Source of the DNA: Pardosa pseudoannulata
Taxonomy: Eukaryota; Arthropoda; Arachnida; Araneae; Lycosidae
Length of the DNA stretch: 64,000 nt
Direction: 5' to 3'
NCBI GenBank assembly: GCA_032207245.1
Contig: CM063502.1
Span: 52,347,117 to 52,411,116, forward strand
In this document: one piece after another, positions 49,101 to 62,420 of the stretch
How positions within the stretch are numbered: position 1 is the stretch's first letter
How the letters are laid out: every line of letters starts with the position of its first letter
The notes under the pieces: generated by a model
Databases searched by the model: none
What the model was told of the DNA's origin: nothing
What the model saw: the letters and a program-made list of their open reading frames with translations, nothing else
Program-made: the position numbers and the translations under genes

Positions 49101-50541
49101 ACTCTTTAATAAGTCTACCATCTGGAACAAATTTTTCTTATTTGCTTCACGTTTCGTGTTACACAACTTTTTATAAATAAGATCAAGATTTTAAAATTCC
49201 AGTGACGTTTTATTTGGTTGTAACTTTTTAAGAAGAACGATAAATTCTATCACTTTATACTAACACCATATCTACTTAAAAGCTGATTAATTTGTTCTGA
49301 CTTTAAATCTACTTAAAGATCTTTCCATCCACAAAAAAAATTTAAATAAAATCTAGTCGTGAAATCAGTAATCAATAAAAATCAATTTCTTTGGATTTGA
49401 TACCAATGTTAGGACTCATTCTTTATTCATAAAACTATTAGCTTGTTATAATAACTTTTGAAAATTGCATACTGTAGCTGCAGTCGACTTTATTTTCCCA
49501 AATATTTTATAATGATGTGGAGATTCTACTAAGTTTATCATTTCTATGAATTCAATACTTTTATTGAATAAAAAACACATTTATTGGTACCTTAATGTCC
49601 ATTTCACACATCAATCTAACGTGTTGAAAAAGCAACGTATTCAGTTTATGGTTCATTTTACAGATAAAACATGCGTGAATTTCTCATGGGATTGCGAAAA
49701 ACTTTCATCCTATTTATTTTGGTTTAGGTTGACATGAAATAAGGCTATTAATCAGAAGAAAATATTTGGCTATTGCATGAGAAATCTGTGTATATTTCAT
49801 GGGGAAATGGAAACTTAAGGTGAATCTGTGGCTTTTTTAACACGTACAGGTGGATTTGCAATAAAGCTTAATATCCTAAATTACTTTAAATTAATAAAAC
49901 TTTAAAACGTGGACTATAAAAATAAATCTAATTTCTTTTTTTAAATATGTGCAAACGCGTAATCACAATAATAACACTCAAGCCATGAGAAACTAATGAA
50001 AGAAACAAGGTTTAGAAATTCTATTTCATTTAACAACAATTTAAATATAAGGGGATTACTTCTTATGAACTGAATGCTTCCTCTGGGATTAACGCAAGGT
50101 GTTAATCTTAATTTATGGAAGTTTTTGTTTCAGCTATCTCGTAGATTTAGAAACTTATCTTTGTATTCCAAACCATTTAAGAAAATGATTTTTTTTTTCA
50201 TGACAGATTAAATGCTTTATTGAATGTAGTTACTCCTGGGAAATATTTTCTTTGTAAAAAGACATTCAGAATTACTGTACCAGATGTTTTGTTAGCTTAT
50301 ATTACTATTTTACTATGATTTAAAACATAATTTTATTAAAGTAATTCCTTCAATGAAGTAGAAGAAGGATATTTACACACAAGTTCCTTTTATTAAATTT
50401 TTTTCAAGTAATGTTCTATAGTACATTACACACATATGTATATATAACTTTATAATGTATTGAGTCATATGTTGTAACTGTTTACATAATTCCAAATGGA
50501 GTATTATTATGAACAACATGTCATCTGAACGCATTAAACAA
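46101..50541. other. AT-rich sequence without recognised gene
   Basis: No protein-like frame, RNA gene or clear repeat was seen. Short open frames here (for example 46237-46473 and 49546-49737) have AT-noise composition. Confidence 0.45.
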
Positions 50542-50641
50542 TTCACTTAAAAGCACAAATGTTGTGTTTACATAGGAAAGTACATAAACTATTCTTCCTT
50601 CCCATAAAGTACTTTACACTCTCCGCTTTTATCCTTTGTAG

Positions 50642-50837
50642 AGATGAATTACATTATAAAGGCGGACAGATGAAACATAAGTGCAGCACAAAAGCCATCT
50701 GCGAGAAGATAAATGGTTTGTCTTACAAAAGTGGAAGAGTTAATCTGGAGGTTCGTTTTCCTGTATGCTCACCAGATTTCCTCATGTGTCTTAACACTAT
50801 TAATGGATTTTATTCATTCATTCTTCAATACATTTAA
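50642..50837 (+). other. candidate exon, product not recognised
   Basis: A strong acceptor-like sequence (CTCCGCTTTTATCCTTTGTAG, ending at 50641) precedes an open frame reading DELHYKGGQMKHKCSTKAIC, then EKINGLSYKSG, more hydrophilic and Cys/Gly/Lys-balanced than surrounding noise. The frame closes at 50837. Donor candidates (GTTAAT near 50738, GTTCGT near 50751) are weak, so the 3' border is unknown. It could be an exon or a decayed element. Confidence 0.28.
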
Positions 50838-50991
50838 TTATAATTGTTTATCTCAATTATTATCTTTTAATGATGAGGAATTTTCAGTTTAATTAATATT
50901 TAATTATTGTGCTTAAAATAAATCATCTTTGAATTTTAGCTTCTTTTTATCTGATACTAAACAATATTTAATTTTAAAGCTCAACTTGGAG

Positions 50992-50994
<3 letters not shown>

Positions 50995-51052
<58 letters not shown>
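50995..51052. repeat. (TA)n microsatellite
   Basis: Uninterrupted TA run of about 58 bases. Confidence 0.97.
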
Positions 51053-51055
<3 letters not shown>

Positions 51056-51949
51056 ATACATTCGAACTTCCTTAAAACGAATAGACTTAGCACGAAATTT
51101 CACTATAAACAAAAGAAAACCTTTTACCCCTGAAGTTGTATAAGGAAATAATAATGATCTCTTTACTTAATAAAAGTATGGAGAGAAATTTCTCCCGTTT
51201 AAGACAAAGTAAATATCGCGCAAGGTGACAAAAAGTGTAAAATTTTTCTCTGGCGTTAGCCTGGCCTCTTAGAAACATGTTTATTACTTTTACAAAACTG
51301 GACAAGTGTAGAAAGACTTCCAGAGATGCAAGATATTCTAGGAAATGAAATGTACCACCATGGCATGTGTGTTTATTTGTATGATTAAGAGCTTATGCAT
51401 AGTGTTAAAAGTACCTTTTCGCATAAAAAGACTCATTAACTTAAAAAACATAAAATATGATTTTACTAATATAATGTAATCACTTTAAGTGTCTACACTT
51501 AATGTCATCCTATATGAATTTTCCTGTTTTACCGGTTAATACGAAAAACTTTTTCAATCCCTTCATACTTCGTCTTAAATAAATTCGACAGTTTATATAT
51601 ATCAGACCCCAGCCGTGAGTACTTATTCAGGCTAAGAAGACGTTAGCCTTTAAAGAGTAAAAAATTAACCAAAGCTTTGTGATTGTAATAAAAGTATATA
51701 AAACAGTTTTTAAACTATATTTTTTAAACTTCCTTTCTTTACTGGTCTATTTTTAAAAAGTTTTGAGGTAAGTATCCATATTCGAAACAAAATGCAAAAT
51801 ATTATGTATAACGAAACTTAAAAATATGCACAGAAATATTTCTGTACCCGCGCCCTCATTTAACAAGATTCTAATTTGTGGTCATCGAGAAATGTTTAAG
51901 GAAGAAGGATTTCTTCAAGACGGAAGCTGTTTTTCACCCTAGATTCATA
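51053..51949. other. AT-rich sequence without recognised gene
   Basis: No supported gene or repeat. Confidence 0.45.
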
Positions 51950-52216
51950 AAATGAATGTGCCTCTTTACTTTATGCAGAAACACAGATGATGGGGGAGAA
52001 TTCACTGCACTCGAGGTACACTAAAGGCTTTATCACAGGGGACAAACATATTGACAACTGTTTCGTATTACGGTCATGTTAAAATGCATGTGCCTCTTCA
52101 CTTTATGCAGAAACACAGATGGTGGGGAAGGAGATCCACAGCACGCAAGGTACACTAAAGGTTTTATCACATGAGACAAACATATTGACAGCTGTTTCGT
52201 TTTACAGTCAGGTTTA
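51950..52216 (+). repeat. tandem duplication, 2 x ~132 bp, plus inverted partial copy
   Basis: TGTGCCTCTT(T/C)ACTTTATGCAG recurs with a period of 132 (CCTCTT at 51961 and 52093). Both copies also share AGGTACACTAAAGG and GACAAACATATTGACA. A partial copy in inverted orientation (an AACAGTTATCAATG to TTCATGTGACA match) follows at about 52260-52305. Confidence 0.85.
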
Positions 52217-52504
52217 AATACTCTGTCACACATAGATTTTCACTCATGAAACAGGCACGATAAACAGTTATCAATGCATATCTTCGTTTCATGTGACACG
52301 GACTATGCAAAGCAAACAGGATAATTTTAATCTTTTTATCTTCTTTTCTCATGCCTATTTAATTAATGGCATTATACTTCTTTCAATGAAGATTTTAACC
52401 AATATAAAAAAGTCGTTACCTTTTAGAAGTTTAAGAAGTTTAGAAATAAATTATTTATTTTATTTTCATTTTTATCTCATATTAGAGCCTCATCCCACTA
52501 GTGC

Positions 52505-52592
52505 GTCGCACGTGACTTTTTTGAGCTACAGTTGGGTGAAATTTATATGAAGTAGGTAGTTTTTCAGTAGACAAAATCAGCCAATCAGAGAC
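52505..52592. promoter_or_regulatory. E-box and CCAAT-box pair
   Basis: GCACGTGAC (CACGTG E-box, 52509-52514) lies 65 bp from AGCCAATCAGA (52579-52589), a full NF-Y-type CCAAT consensus. CpGs flank both. No downstream gene is recognised, so promoter function is only a possibility. Confidence 0.25.
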
Positions 52593-53455
52593 GAGAATCA
52601 TCAGAGTATAGCGTACAAGATGACCGCAGTATCATATATGATGGAGTAGTGCACTGAGTTGGAAATCGTTTTTATTGCAGAAGTAGTAAAAAATAGTATA
52701 TCAAGGTATATGAGGGACAGAAATATTGATTTGACGGCACAATATTTCCGTTGATAAGTTAACATAACGACCACAAACGAAAAATTCCAACGAAGTTCCA
52801 ATATGATAAAGTTGTTCTTAAAAATAACCAAAATGAACGAAATATGTCAATATCAACTAAGATTTTGAAGACATTGGCATGGAAAATGTACATAAATAAT
52901 TTTGAAATTATAGAACCTCAATTAGATTTTCACTTTTCTGAAGCACGAAACAGTTATCACTATCTTCCTCTAGTGTGATCGGCCTTATTAAGGTGGTAGA
53001 ATAATTATTAAGTCTTCTGATATATTTTATTATGGGTAGAAACTGACTTTTTTGCCTTACCAGGTGCCAGTTTTCTCATATATAAATATATGTATGTATG
53101 ATTGTATGTATGTATATTTCGAAGGAGAAACAAGATGTAAAGTTTATCACTCCCTTTTTAAAAATATTTTTCAATGAGCAATATGATAACAATACAATTT
53201 AGAAAAGGCAATTTGTGGTGTTATCAGGAGGATATTCGGTATTTTTAGAATTTAAAATCTATTTACTCTGATTTTAAATTCTATTAATATGAAATAATAA
53301 GGCGAAGAAGACAGTGTTAGCAAGTTGTTAGCAATTCAGGGCAGAGACCAGTGGAAATGAAAAGGTAGGGATATGATTGGACTACCTACCATTGCACTAA
53401 AATCTCACAATATATATAAAATGAAAATTCTTATCAATCTGAGTTAGGACTGGGG
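52593..53455. other. AT-rich sequence without recognised gene
   Basis: No supported gene. A short TATG run lies at about 53084-53115. Confidence 0.45.
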
Positions 53456-53790
53456 TATCCGCGGTAGCTCAGTCGGCTAAGACAACGATCTAGTAACTGA
53501 AAGGTTGCGGTTTCAGAACCCGAGCCTGCCTAAGATCCGCTGTGTTAGTCAAAAGTGACTGGAGCAAGTAAAATATGTTAGTGGTCACAATGTCCTCCAA
53601 ATTCTCAATTAATGCCTCTGGGGGTGGCATGCCAAGTCTATGGGTCTTCTCCTTAGTCCCTGCTTCAAAATTGCGAGGACCTACTTTGAGCAAAGTCGTT
53701 CTTTCACCTTAATAGTACTCATTAAAACGAAAGGCGCACCCCTTGGCCTTAATACTAGGTGGTAAACAGCCTTCAGTAAATATTAGGCTT
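53456..53790 (+). mobile_element. tRNA-derived SINE, copy 2
   Basis: The head resembles a tRNA. TAGCTCAGTCGG (53465-53476) matches the A-box consensus exactly, and the B-box region GGTTGCGGTTTCAGAACCC (53503-53521) is a degenerate version. A tRNA-unrelated body follows and aligns with the diverged copy at 35150-35470. The T-arm and acceptor do not fold cleanly and the unit continues without a tRNA end, so this is a SINE rather than a working tRNA gene. The 3' end is approximate. Confidence 0.7.
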
Positions 53791-54645
53791 TGAGATATAC
53801 ACACATATATCACTTATGTAAAACTTGAATTACAGCTTGAATTTCTAATTAAATTACACTTTTAACATGTACCTTTTAAGGCACAAATGGCCGGTTTGTG
53901 CCCCAGATATAGAGGTATTGTACTTTCTAAGTATAGTCAAGTATATTTTTATCTACTCATAAAAAGTATTGTTTTAAAATTATTGGCTTGGAAGCTGTTA
54001 TTTTTATATATAATACTTACAACATTAAAATTGATTTTGATTATACCGAGGCTGTATATTACAATAAAATTAGAAAGGAAACTCATAAAAGATATGCATA
54101 AAGGTAGGATAACAATTTCTCAAACTTTCCAAACTGTCCTATGGTTAAAATATTCCAGAATGTTATTAAATGAAAATGGAGTAACCTCAATAACGTAAAA
54201 AGACACTCTAATATTTTAGTCAAATTCTCAACTGAGCATTTAAAACAAATCCATTCCCTAACTCTATAATTTTAAAATATACTCCACTAAATTTAGTTTT
54301 TATCATTGGTTATTCCTAGCTATAATTCCAGTACCATGGGAACTGGAGTGTGTTATGGAAAATGGTTACAGGCGTACCATTCCATGATCATAAAAAGGAG
54401 TGCTATTTATAAAACTGACGTTTCATGCTGTGGGTGAGAAAGGAACTATTAATTTCTTCCTAATGAAAGCCGGTGATTTGAAAATCAATAGATGAAAGCG
54501 ATTTATCATGTCACGATTTTGCAAAAGTTGTCGAAGTGAAAAAAATATTTCGGAAGGAGAATCCACGATAAGCCATTAAGAATCATCATGCACTTATTGC
54601 GTATCAACAGATGGAATAGATTTTTGAAAGTTATACATTTCTCCT
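53791..54645. other. AT-rich sequence without recognised gene
   Basis: The open frame at 53887-54198 is not recognised and has no start context or splice support. No gene is called. Confidence 0.4.
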
Positions 54646-55700
54646 ATCTTCCGATATCGAATTAGATTTCAGGTTATTTTTCCTCCTTGAAAAATTGAGA
54701 ATTTTCCGCAATTTTGCTCGCAAATAGTTGTTCTGTATTCGTTATTTTGCATTTTATGATGTATTAAAGCTAATATGGACCCCATCAAAGAAAGCAATGC
54801 GATTACAGAAGATGGTAAAATTTGTTACAATTCAATAGATTTCTCTTTTATATACTTTTATAAAATTTGTATTAAAGACTGTTATTTATACAACTTCTTA
54901 ATTTGTGTTTACTTGCACACCATGAGTTTGCAGTTGAAAATAGTGCGTTTATCCTATGAAATTGAATTTCAGGATATTTTTCGTTAAAAATGTATAATTT
55001 ACTCCAATAATAATATAGAAACTGATAAAAATTATTACATTTAAATAGGTTTGTCTTCTATAATTTTTAAATAATTTATTTTGAGTAATGTTTAACATAC
55101 AAGATCTATATTTTAATTACTCGTATTCTATGATCACATAGTTGATAATTTTTTTCCTAAACATAAATTATCTATTTCTAATTTTGCATTTTATAAGGTA
55201 TGCCTCTCCACTCTTCATATGAGCAATACAAATACAGAAACTGATAAAAATTATTAATTTTTTATTAGATTCTTTCCTAGATATTTTCGAAATAACTTAT
55301 TTTAAATAGAGTTATTTATACAACTTTTTCATTTCTAATTACTTGTACACCATAAGCTTACAGCTGAAAGTTGTGAATGTTTTAAAACTTCATATAGAAA
55401 ATTGAATTTCAAGATATTTTTCGCTTTGAAAAACTGATAATTTTCTTCAGTTTCTTTAGTCAGTACTGTCTATTCATAAATTTAATTTTACGAAGCATTA
55501 AGGTGAATAAGTAATCACAATAAACAATAAAAGGAAGAAGCTGATAATATCATTACATTTTAAATGTTTCTCTTATATGTTTTTAAATAATTGATTAAAT
55601 ATTACCATTTATTCTGTCATCATTAATTATTCCTCAGCAATTACCCGTGCTTAATGCTTGCTTCTAATTCAGTTTTAAGTTATTTTACTTTTGCAAAAGG
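54646..55700 (+). repeat. decayed tandem array, ~430-bp units
   Basis: GTTATTTATACAACTT recurs at 54881 and 55311 (period 430), followed each time by an ACTTG(C/T)ACACCAT(G/A)AG motif and AATTGAATTTCA(G/A)GATATTT. Blocks with TTTTGCATTTTAT (about 54747, 55183) and AGATTTCAGGTTATTTTTCC (54664) extend the pattern to about three eroded units. Confidence 0.65.
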
Positions 55701-56320
55701 CATACATAATATTTTAAAATTGTTCAGAAAAATTAAAACTAACAGCTTTAAGAAAGCTTTTAAAATTTTAAATAAAAAAAGAATTTATTTAATAAATAAA
55801 AAACAGTTTTTAGTTTCTTTACATAGAATTTGAGACTTCTATTTAACGAAATATTTTGCTGTATGAATAATCTAAAGTTTGAATTAGTGACTGCATGTAG
55901 TTTGACAAGGTTACTTTCACTGCTTATATTTAATTAAAAAAAAAGTTTGAAACAAATTATTTGATTTCAAATGTAACTAAAAAGAAACCATTCCAAAATA
56001 TTTTGGTCACCTAAACATAAAAAAGAAGAATGCATTGCAAGTGTATTTCAGTCAAAAAGAACATACGAAAAACTTATAACTCATAAGGATTAAAAGATCC
56101 TGCCTTACTACTACTTTCATCTTGGCAGTGTTCCCGTTACCATATTTTTTTTCTTCTATGAACCATAACAGTGTGCATACATTCCTTTTTTTACAGACGA
56201 GCTATTTATTACCTTCTTCTTGATTATGCTCATTTCATCTTTATATAAATTTTATTTCTTGCCACGTGTGACCTGCTTTGTCTGTCTGCAATATATCACA
56301 CCTATAAACTTTTCACAACT
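55701..56320. other. AT-rich sequence without recognised gene
   Basis: No supported gene or repeat. Confidence 0.45.
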
Positions 56321-57112
<792 letters not shown>

Positions 57113-57580
57113 AATCCATCAAAATAATTCCTGCCGGTCACAATATTTATGTAGCCCCTATTATACTACTTGCCAGGGCTACTGGGCAAGAACAGAGCTA
57201 ATCAGGTAGCAGTAATAAAAATATAGTGGGCCAACATTGAAGAGAACGGCACAAGTCTAATTAAAACTTTATTTCAGAGCTTCTAAAACAGACATCTTTA
57301 CTAGTTAATGACAGACAAAGGAAAGACGCAAAAATCCCTCTGCTCGAACAAAGATGCACCCAAGAGAGAAGATAGAAAGAATTTTCAAACTTACTCAGCG
57401 AATTTAAGTGTAAGATCAGGAAAAACACAGAAAATTCACTTCTATTGGATTGAAAGCTTTGGGAAATGTAACGAAAGTCAAGAACGCTCCTTTGATTAAG
57501 ACATTTAGAGGCTGGGAAAAAGATTTTAAGGAGTTAGAATGGGAGAGAGGAGGGTTTTAAAGATATATTAAAGTTAAATA
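57113..57580. other. less AT-rich spacer between two microsatellites
   Basis: The open frame at 57308-57499 (rich in Lys, Ser, Glu) is unrecognised. Possibly an eroded mobile element. No call is made. Confidence 0.35.
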
Positions 57581-57718
<138 letters not shown>

Positions 57719-59048
57719 TATATTGACAATGAGGACCGGTCACTTGCGATTTTAGATATTTTGTTGAATATCTAGAAGATACATGAGAAATTATTCCAAA
57801 ATTTCATATGTTATTAAAAATCTTAGTGGCAAGTAAATGGGTAAATATGTAATATTTCTTTCACTGCATAATATTTTAATGTTGAGACTGTCAAAAAGCG
57901 AATGTTTGTTCTGGTTACAGAAGAATAGTTTATACTTCTGTTCGTAATGTACTATTTGTGTATTTTTTATTTATACAAAATACTATATTTGGATACAGCC
58001 CCTCATCTTTTTGCTTCTCTTTGAGAACACCGGATGTCGAGCTTATTCTATCGATGATCGTTTTCAGAATTTTCAAGATCTATTTTTAGGACACAAAAAG
58101 TTGCTCTTTACATTTAGCTAATATATTATGCACATTATATTTAAAATTGCATTCTCGCATGCGCAGTGAAACATTATTTAGTAAGCCTGCTCATCTTCCA
58201 TCCAAAATTTATTATTTTTTAGTTTCGATTGCAGGGTATTGTGTACAATGTTGACACTTGTGTACTATTGACAACCAGCCGACTAAAATAGATGACAAAA
58301 CAAGAAAGATGATTATAGGATTGTTCTCAAAAAAGGCTAATTATTTCTCCGTATTTTCTATTTTATATCTCTAGGGGAAGTTTGTCGGTTTATAAACAAA
58401 ATATTACGGTTTAAACAATTTGACTAAAGCTTTACATTAAAAAAAAGGAAATCTGAATGACTCCTTTCTATTATTTTATTATATTAACAAAGAATTCATC
58501 TTATTAAAAAATTAATAGTCTATGAAATAAAGCACCTCCTTACTCTGACCGGTTACTAACAATGTGTGCATTCTATGTATGTATATATTTATACAAGTTT
58601 TAAGCACTAGCACACTCCGTACCTTTTCTTAACACTAAAAATACTAACACATAATGGATACATATTTCTTTTATACCTTTTATTATTTTATTTGATGTAC
58701 TTTAATTTTTTTTATTTATTTCTTTTAATACATACCCATTTTTTATTTTTAGTTTGACTCATTACCCACATATACATTTACCTGTCATTTGACTGGTTAG
58801 GGTATATGTGGTATTAAAGCAAGCTATAATGTAGCATTTGCTCTGTATTGCTTGGTGTGAATAGCAAGTGATAGATTCGTATAAGAAAAACATCCTTATC
58901 ATCCATCCCATACAAACCTTCTGATTAGATCTTTTATCTAAAGAATTAATCTTTAGTACTATATAGTCATAACTTTAATATTCTGAAAGTGTGGGCTTAC
59001 TAAAAGTTATTTAACCTTTGTAATATTATTTATAAATGCAATTGCATA
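57719..59048. other. AT-rich sequence without recognised gene
   Basis: No supported gene. A TCGCATGCGCAG motif (NRF1-like) lies at about 58156. Confidence 0.45.
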
Positions 59049-59178
59049 TACGGGGTGTCCCAAAACTACCGCATAAACACTGCACAACTAGATTCCTCGT
59101 TGGGAGTACATAAAAACTGCCCAAAGAAGCGTTCCTGTACGATCCATAGTTTACTAGAAAAATACAAAAAACAAAGTA

Positions 59179-59186
59179 TGACGTCA
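59179..59186. promoter_or_regulatory. consensus CRE motif in left MITE arm
   Basis: TGACGTCA, the palindromic CREB/ATF binding consensus. Conserved in the right arm at 59848-59855. Confidence 0.4.
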
Positions 59187-59840
59187 CTGCCCGTGCAAGA
59201 AAAAAACACTTTATTGGACATATCAACAATAGTATTTGCATATCTTTCCAGATTTAATGTTTAAAACGTTCGAGGCGCATATCGCAATGCATGCGAGAGC
59301 GCCATGGAATGACGCTAAGTCGCCTTTGAACTGGTATTTAACCCACTGAACGGACGCGTCGACGGGGGTTCGACAGCGAATTCCTGTTCGAAAACGGACC
59401 TGTCGACCCCTTCTCGTTCGCACTCGTATAACTCGTATCGCACACTTTTGAGGAAAAAAATATTGCAAAGCGATAATAAATGAAAGAAACTAATTTTGAG
59501 TAACATAACTCCTTTACCTTGCAGGGAAAATAATTTAAAAGTAGCCTGACAACTTTTAAACCGGCAACTCAAGTATGGTATGGTAAGTTCCGTCTGGAAT
59601 TTACGAAAAGGGTGACTGTTTTGAAAGGGAAAAAGGTGGGGATGGTGGCCGGTAGATGGGTTAAAAGGCTGCTTCTTGCAGCTTCAGGTAGTTTCTGTAT
59701 GGTGGCCATGTATTCTGTTCGTGACTACTCTGACATGTACCTGCTGTACGGCCGATGTAATGGAACTGACTTGCGAACTGTTAGGGAGTATGCCAGTGAA
59801 TATACTGCTGTTGATATGTTCAATAAAGTGTTTTCTTGCA

Positions 59841-59855
59841 CCGGAAGTGACGTCA
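59841..59855. promoter_or_regulatory. ETS-CRE composite motif in right MITE arm
   Basis: CCGGAAGTGACGTCA combines an ETS-type CCGGAAGT with a CRE TGACGTCA. The left arm keeps the CRE, but its ETS part is changed (reads CACGGGCAG in the same orientation). Confidence 0.4.
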
Positions 59856-59984
59856 TACTTTGTTTTTCGTATTTTCTCGTAAACTATGGTTCATATAGGA
59901 ACACTTCTTTGGGCAGTTTTTATGTACTTCCAACGAGAGATCTAGCTGTGCAGAACTTATGCGGTCGTTTTGGGACACCCTGTA

Positions 59985-61060
59985 TTTTAACTATTCCCTA
60001 TGACCAGCAAACCCTTTAAATGTAGCCGTAATTGTAAATACTTAAAATAAATTATTTAAGTGGCTGCTATCACATAATTTTAACATTATAAGAAATCTAA
60101 GAAATGCTGTAAAAGGAGTAACGTGTTATATCTAAAATAGAAGTTTAGACTGGCAATAAACAACATACTCAACACATTTCCTTATTGCAATTAAGAAAGT
60201 ATTTGCAAAACATTGTTTGTCTAAATAACAAAGGATATGTCCATATCTTAGAATCCCCCCTCATCCTACAGTTTTTCTGATTATATCCCTTACCCCAAAA
60301 TACTGATCTACAGTACTATAAATTAAGATTTTAATATTAAGCAAGTGTGTATTTTCTAAAAATTATATTATGTGTTGCAGTGCTATTTGTAAAAGTAGTT
60401 ATGTATTATAAATTAAGACATAAATTTAAAAATTGAAAGAAATAAAAGTGATAATTATCGTGTTTTATTTAAATATTATAATAAGAAAATCTGTAAAATG
60501 GGTTAAGTGATAAAATATATAAAATAAAGATTTTTATACTTATAAAAGGACAAGTTTCTGCTAATTATTTTTCTAAAACTTTTGAAGGTAAAATATGAGA
60601 ATTAATGGTACTCTAAGGATTTTATCGTTTGTGAAATCTAAAACGCAATTTTCATTCAGTCCATTTTTAATCGTTCCGCCTCAAGTATTTTCAAAGTTAA
60701 GGAAAGCAATTAAAATGTAATTCAAGCATGAAAATATGCATATATAAGTACAATCATAGAATAAAAATTCTTAAATGTAATACGTAAATTCAAGTTTGCA
60801 TTTGTGTATATCATTCTAAAATGTAGATCCGAATATACTATAAAATAAAATCCTTTGTGAATACATTAACTAACTCTCAAAATTCTGAAAATAATTTGAA
60901 TTTCATATCTCTGAGGCATTCATTAAAACGCATATTATAAATTGTCTTGAAGTATTTCATAGGATAAAATTACATACTTTGGCGTAAAAGGTTTTATCTT
61001 TTTGTAATATATTAAGGACATCTTTATGGAGCAATCTCGCTCAAAATAAGATATCAAAAG
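59985..61060. other. AT-rich sequence without recognised gene
   Basis: No supported gene or repeat. Confidence 0.45.
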
Positions 61061-62420
61061 TTTGTTCTGAAAACCTTTTGCCCTTTTGATAATGTAAGAC
61101 AAATATAGTGTTTGACCTAGTGAAATAAATCGATATATTCTCTTTTCCCTCAAGCTGAGCTATCTATCTCTACGTAAATCTCATATGTGACACATCGTGA
61201 GAACATTTTCTTTTCTTGTAATTTCCCTTAATGTTCTCAAAGACATTTTATCCTTATATGAAGAGAACTAAATCAAGAAATATAGAGATATCCATTTAGC
61301 TCTTGATATCTTTCAGCATGAAATGTGAAAGGTTATGATTTAAAGATAACAGTTAATGACTAAATAGAAAATGCGCATTCTAAAATCTTATGATCAACGG
61401 AAAAATACATCTTCTTTAAGCCCTATGACGACGTAAGAAAACTATTCGAATGTTTTTTTAAATAACCCTTTCAGTTTATCCATTAAGCTCTAGAGCTTAT
61501 ATTTATTCTCCAAGGAGGAAATATTTCTCTGTGAAATGCAAACTTACTAGCCGTGTTGCCCTCGGGATAATGCATGATACGATAAAGAGGACCACAATAT
61601 TGGGTTATCCTCAGGAAAAGAGTACGTTTCCCTCAGCTTAGCATATAAAAATGGGCTTAAATGGGAATACCTTTAATGATTGTTCTCTTTCATTTTCATA
61701 TCTGGAACATTCTGTCATTTTAATTTTAAATATATTTGTATATTAGATGAACATTAGAAATGCAGGAGTAAGTATCAAAACAATCAATTTTCTCATTAGT
61801 ATAATTTCATGTAGGGGTGTTTAACGAATTCATTCTCGTGTAGAAAAAAGTACACCGTAGAGCTCCAAATCAAATCAAACCGAAACAAAAGAATTAATTT
61901 TATCATGAAAAAAGAATTCTACAATTGGAGAACATCGCCCAAGTTAGCTAATTAACTAATAAGAAAAACTGTATTAACTTTTACGCTAGAAGAAAATAAA
62001 TTTGTATGTCTACCCAAGACAAAAAATGAATTTTAATAGAGATGCTGAAATTATTTCTATTTAAGCCCATTTTATAAACTATTTTTATCCATTTTAAAAT
62101 CTGAGATGCCATTATAATTGGAAATATATTTCTACCTTTGTTGAGTATTATAAATACAAAATTTGGAGTTAAAAAGTCAAATTCATTACCAATAGAATAC
62201 TTATGTAAATATTTCCTTTTCCTTGATAAGAAAACTAAAATATTTTCATAAAGAATGATTTGTCGGTAACAAAGCACATTAATTAGCTATTAGACTTAGA
62301 AAAAGCACTATTTTTGCTCTTACAACCTAGGAGGATGCATGACACTATACAAGAACTAGAATACTGGTTTATTCTCCAGTTAAAGAGTAGGTTACACTTA
62401 GCTCATCTGTTTAACATTAT
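61061..62420 (+). repeat. faint ancient repeat module, about 3 copies
   Basis: A roughly 90-bp module appears near 61069-61160, 61555-61650 and 62318-62410. It reads GATAATGCATGATAC or GAGGATGCATGACAC, then TATTCTC or TATCCTC, then AAGAGTA(C/G)GTT, then CTCAGCTTAGC or ACTTAGCTCATC. Copies are badly eroded and spacing is irregular, so this call is tentative. Confidence 0.35.

Larger units (their letters stand above)
59049..59984. mobile_element. long-TIR MITE with TA duplication
   Basis: TA dinucleotides flank a 932-bp element (59051-59982). Its terminal inverted repeats are about 190 bp (59051-59240 and 59795-59982) and differ at scattered positions. The ends start CGGGGTGTCCCAAAAC (left) and, on the opposite strand, CAGGGTGTCCCAAAAC (right). 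The core (about 59280-59790) is GC-richer and has its own inverted motif (GGTTCGACAG against CTGTCGACCCC). No transposase is recognisable, so it is a non-autonomous element of the Tc1/mariner type by its TA target, to be confirmed by family comparison. The same arm sequence stays open in one frame in both arms (FLVNYGSYRN and similar). Confidence 0.85.

Noticed and set aside
53456..53530. Functional tRNA gene
   Set aside because: A-box is good but the B-box/T-arm is degenerate, no clean acceptor pairing is visible, and the sequence continues into a SINE body.
57308..57499. 63-residue Lys-rich gene
   Set aside because: No homology recognised, short, no supporting context.
58150..58170. NRF1-like promoter (TCGCATGCGCAG)
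   Set aside because: Single motif without CpG-rich context or gene; a similar motif also occurs in the mariner 5' region near 24247.
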